A stretch of DNA of 64,000 nucleotides from Manduca sexta. Taxonomy: Eukaryota > Arthropoda > Insecta > Lepidoptera > Sphingidae. The notes under the pieces are model-generated. The model was not told the origin of the DNA. It made no database searches and worked only from the letters and a program-made list of their open reading frames with translations. Position numbers and translations under genes: made by a program. Positions 61,218 through 64,000 of the stretch are shown here, one piece after another (position 1 is the stretch's first letter; each line of letters opens with the position of its first letter). Location: the NCBI RefSeq assembly GCF_014839805.1, contig NC_051115.1, positions 5,392,600 to 5,456,599 on the forward strand, in the 5' to 3' direction.

Positions 61218-62169
61218 GTGAGTATTTTTAAAATAAAATTAAATACTTTATTTATCACGTAGGCGAACAAAGTTGCACTTATGATACGTCAAAACAAAGC
61301 ATAAGGATAATTATTATTATTTCTAAACAACTATTCAAATTACTTATATAACTATGGACATTTTAAATTAGGGAAAAATTTAAAATAAAGACAAGGTACA
61401 AACCTAAGTAACCAGCTCGGGCTGGTAAGTAGGGGGAAATAGAAGGGTAACGCGTCGCGATCCTCACCGGCGAGGACATGAGCCCTAACCTAGCTAACCT
61501 ACCAGCCTTTCACTAGCTAGCGAGCACTAGCTTTCTTTTGCGTTTTATACAAAATAAGACAGGGGAGGGAAAAGCAACTAAATTTAGACCGAAGTGATTA
61601 CTTACTAGATTTTATGAGGGATTACTAAGGGTTCATACTGTAGGGGTATGATTGCTAGTGGTAGGATATATTTTATATCCGCCCGATAGCGACCATCTCT
61701 GACGCGAACGAAGCCGCGAGCAAAAACTATAAAATATTTATTCTATTAAATATTTCAAGAGGTAAAAAAAGTAGTCATCAAGACCCAGACTAGAGGAGGG
61801 AGATAACCCCCCTTTTCCCTCTTTTAGGTCTGCCTTTGAATATAAAAAACGAATAACATAGTACAAGTCTATTTTCCATCATCATCAGCCATATAAAGAC
61901 CACTGAACAAAGGCCTCTTCCAAAGTTTTCCAGACGGACCTGTCGAAAGCGGCCTGCATCTATCGTGTTCCTGCGACCTCTATCTTCCATCTTACTACAT
62001 ACTTTTTTGTTGGTTTTTAATTGGCATTTTGTTTACAGTGTCCCTGATGGCTCTCGTGCAGTGTGCCCCACCGGAGGAATGTGATAGGAACAACCCATTC
62101 TCGTCTGTACTTGGATTTCCACTGCAGTTCCCCATGAATATGTTGAACGGTGTCATGAAGAATCAATAA
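61190..62169 (+). CDS. Small secreted peptide, two exons, 52 residues
   Basis: Exon 1 coding part 61190-61217 (MSVLEMLIL plus one base) ends at a perfect donor GTGAGT. Exon 2 is 62039-62169, after the acceptor TTTGTTTACAG. The phases fit (T plus TG makes Leu). The joined product has a classical signal peptide (MSVLEMLILLSLMALVQC, cleavage most likely near VQC-A) and a mature part of about 34 residues: APPEECDRNNPF, then SSVLGFPLQFPMNMLNGVMK and NQ. The mature part has a single Cys and is Pro- and Met-rich. It has no dibasic site or amidation motif, so it is not a typical neuropeptide precursor. The stop codon overlaps AATAAA (62165-62170). The 820-base intron holds a Rep-L copy and a LINE remnant. 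I do not recognise the family. Confidence rests on the agreement of ATG, donor, acceptor, phase and signal peptide. Confidence 0.62.
61232..61440 (-). repeat. Rep-L reverse copy in the peptide-gene intron
   Basis: CTTTATTTATCACGTAGGCG, AACAAAGTTGCACTTATGAT and AACCAGCTCGGGCTGGTAAG. Confidence 0.65.
61875..61993 (-). pseudogene. LINE C-terminal remnant
   Basis: The minus strand reads WKIEVAGTR-stop-MQAAFDRSVWKTLEEAFVQW, the RTE-type C-terminal pattern with one stop. It lies inside the secreted-peptide intron. Confidence 0.65.
62039..62169 (+). CDS. Secreted peptide exon 2
   Basis: Completes the signal peptide (SLMALVQCA) and encodes the whole mature peptide up to TAA. The pyrimidine-rich acceptor tract (TTTTGTTGGTTTTTAATTGG, then CATTTTGTTTACAG) is good. 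Confidence 0.62.
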
Positions 62170-62170
62170 A
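62165..62170 (+). terminator. AATAAA overlapping the secreted-peptide stop codon
   Basis: CAATAAAG contains the TAA stop. If this hexamer were used the 3' UTR would be only about 15-25 bases. Another AATAAA lies at about 62230. Confidence 0.35.
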
Positions 62171-62303
62171 GATATAAATTAATTTTTCCAATCGGCTTTG
62201 TAATTTATGCAGGTTCATTTTGACGTGTTAATAAATGAAATTATATTTGTCCATAAAACAATACTATCCTAAGTTAATTTAATAATCGATGTTAAAAATA
62301 TAA

Positions 62304-62541
62304 CACTCGTATTCATAAACGTTATTTATCTAAGGACGGAGCATTGCTGTGATAACAAGTCTGTTTCTCAGCGTTGTTTATCTGATAGCCAACTAGATTC
62401 AAATCGTATCTCAATATCAACCAATCACAACGGCCCTATGTCTACGCACTCCGAAGGCTGTCATGCCGTCAGCACTGAGAAACAGACTTGTTATCACAGC
62501 AATGCCCCGTCCTTAGATAAATACGTTTATGAATATGGGCT
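62304..62541. mobile_element. MITE with about 70-bp inverted ends
   Basis: CGTATTCATAAACGTTATTT and AACAAGTCTGTTTCTCAG at left are mirrored by CTGAGAAACAGACTTGTTAT and AAATACGTTTATGAATATGG at right. The two arms enclose about 100 bases. Target duplication unclear. Confidence 0.75.
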
Positions 62542-62574
62542 TAAGTTTCAAACAAAATAAATTTAATTATGAAA

Positions 62575-62660
62575 CAATTTACGGATTTTATCGCGGTTTT
62601 CATATTATTTTTTCCCGACGTTTCGAAGACTGTAGTTTTCATGGTCACGAATTTTAATAG
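62575..62660 (+). repeat. Rep-F copy
   Basis: ACGGATTTTATCGCGGTTTT and TTTCCCGACGTTTCGAAGAC. Confidence 0.65.
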
Positions 62661-62839
62661 GGAAGATGGTTAGAAGCTTGCATAAGTGTAGGATCCTGTT
62701 CTACATTTAATTAAATCAGAACCCAAAAGACCGGCTGCCAGACTTCAAGACACTGTGAGCTCATTGTGAATAAATCGGACCGTCAACAATTAAATTTAAA
62801 AAACAAAATTGTATAATTGTAAAATGTTGGTAAATATTG

Positions 62840-62930
62840 TAACTTTGATTTTTCGGATGAGCAACACTGCATCCGCAGTGACTACGAGTGAGCCGGGAGA
62901 AACTTATAATATAAAAAACCGTAATAACAT
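62840..62930 (-). repeat. Rep-F copy, inverted
   Basis: TTTTCGGATGAGCAACACTG, GTGACTACGAGTGAGCCGGG and AAACTTATAATATAAAAAAC. Confidence 0.5.
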
Positions 62931-63109
62931 CGGTACCTCCGCCCCTGAATACCCAAAGCGATATTATATAAATAATGTATTAACAATTGATTTCAATACA
63001 CCTGTGGATCACTTTTGTGAATTGTGGTGGCAAACAAATATGTCCGCGTTCTCCAAAATAATGTTCAGGAATCATATGGTCCGCGACATAAGCGTAAATA
63101 TAAATACAT

Positions 63110-63250
63110 TTGTTGCCCCCGAGACAGTTCTTGTGCGCTTGATCTTCACACCTCGTGCCCGCACGGGGGACATTTGTCGCTCTAGGCACATAGTTCAGTG
63201 TGTACGCCTCATGGTTACCAGTACACATTGAGGCCTATAAGAAAGGACTG
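63110..63250 (-). repeat. Rep-N reverse copy
   Basis: TTGATCTTCACACCTCGTGC, GGGACATTTGTCGCTCTAGG and ATAGTTCAGTGTGTACGCCT, mirrored at 24895-25190. Confidence 0.6.
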
Positions 63251-63427
63251 CACATACTTAGGAAGGGTCCTGTCCACCCATCCATTCTTCTCTAAATTCC
63301 CTCTTTTCCCAGTTGTACCCCACAACTACTATAATTGTGCTTGTATAAAAAAATATTGTCGGATACATCACGGTCACAAGCTGTAATTATTTTTATTGAT
63401 TAAATAAACAAGCAGTCCGCCTTATAG

Positions 63428-63675
63428 CAGTGCCGGATTTAAATTTTTTATGAGTGTAGGCCATTTTATTTCCGCCGCCCCATATAGGTAGGTTTATATA
63501 TGTAGGTTTCTAAAATACTTAATTATTTTCCATTTGTTTGTATTTTGGAAGGCACTAAAGTTAAATAAACGAATGATTAATTCAATCGAGTGAGCGTCCT
63601 CTGAAATCTGCCGCCCCTAAGAGGCTGCCGCCCATAGCCCGCGGCCCATACGGCCTATTTACAAATCCAGGACTG
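63428..63675. mobile_element. hAT-type MITE
   Basis: Inverted ends CAGTGCCGGATTTAAATTTT (left) and, read inward from the right, CAGTCCTGGATTTGTAAATA. The CAGTG start is typical of hAT elements. The flanks CCTTATAG (63420-63427) and CTTTATAA (63676-63683) are a plausible, decayed 8-bp duplication. Confidence 0.65.
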
Positions 63676-63683
63676 CTTTATAA

Positions 63684-64000
63684 TAAGCAGCACCTGTCGC
63701 CAATAAAATTTCGCAGTACTTGAGGCATAGCCAAGCCCACCTACGGACTAAGAGCTTGTTTTCAGCTGAATCGGCGTTGTACAATCAAGAAAAATTTGGT
63801 TAGAAAAAATCCGTCGCATATTGTAACTTAGATATTATTTTAGCTGATGTTAATATACTGCCGTGTTAAGCGTAGAAGCGGTATGTCAGGGAAACCTTAT
63901 TTCGAGATAATCTAAGTTTTGTAAATATAGTCTTGTATGTAAAACTGAGACGGAGAAATTATTTTAAGGTTTTTAACAAGTTCTAAACAAGATACCGTAA
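63684..64000. other. Right-edge noncoding stretch
   Basis: No coding or repeat signal recognised. Confidence 0.35.

Noticed and set aside
62809..63231. 140-codon plus-strand open frame
   Set aside because: It is a composite of Rep-F at its start and Rep-N at its end, joined by chance. No protein-like motif in between.

Overview
This is a nuclear genomic window from an insect, most likely a moth or butterfly. It is AT-rich, intron-rich and packed with short interspersed repeats. The repeat set (tRNA-headed SINEs ending in ATT repeats, tails of RTE-type LINEs, 'GCCCGCGG' and 'GACGTTTCG' repeats, many MITEs) is of the kind I associate with Lepidoptera. There is no bacterial, plasmid or phage architecture. 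The species assignment is inference from repeat style only.

Genes. (1) Positions 644-1151, minus strand: one exon of a C2H2 zinc-finger protein, with a splice donor directing it out of the left edge. (2) Positions 7822-24220, minus strand: a complete ten-exon gene reconstructed by hand (splice sites and phases all agree) that encodes a 453-residue protein with signal peptide, three Ig domains, one fibronectin III domain and a probable GPI-anchor tail. It is a klingon-like neural cell-adhesion molecule. Its 5' UTR carries a small upstream ORF. (3) Positions 61190-62169, plus strand: a two-exon gene for a 52-residue secreted peptide. I do not recognise the mature part. (4) Positions 60634-60880, plus strand: an open, coding-looking stretch I cannot identify.

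Layout. 1-7.5 kb: zinc-finger exon, AT-rich DNA and two MITEs. 7.8-24.3 kb: the klingon-like gene with introns full of repeats; antisense SINE copies start within a few bases of two of its splice donors. 21.2-21.6 kb (intron 1): a long TTAA-flanked palindromic MITE. 24-39 kb: intergenic repeats, including a 5'-truncated LINE with clear target duplications and a K50-homeodomain-type palindrome. 39.2-45.8 kb: a 6.6-kb foldback transposon with inverted termini, a 9-bp target duplication, no coding middle, and arms built from about 170-bp tandem units. Each unit carries a pair of GGATTGTAC motifs 21 bp apart, the same pair that sits 55 bp from each end. 46-60 kb: nested repeats, a 122-bp tandem array, LINE tails and MITEs. 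60.6-64 kb: the unidentified ORF, the secreted-peptide gene and two more MITEs.

The genes have no evident shared pathway. The klingon-like protein is expected at the neuronal surface. The strongest candidate for something new is the foldback element, with the hidden secreted-peptide gene second.
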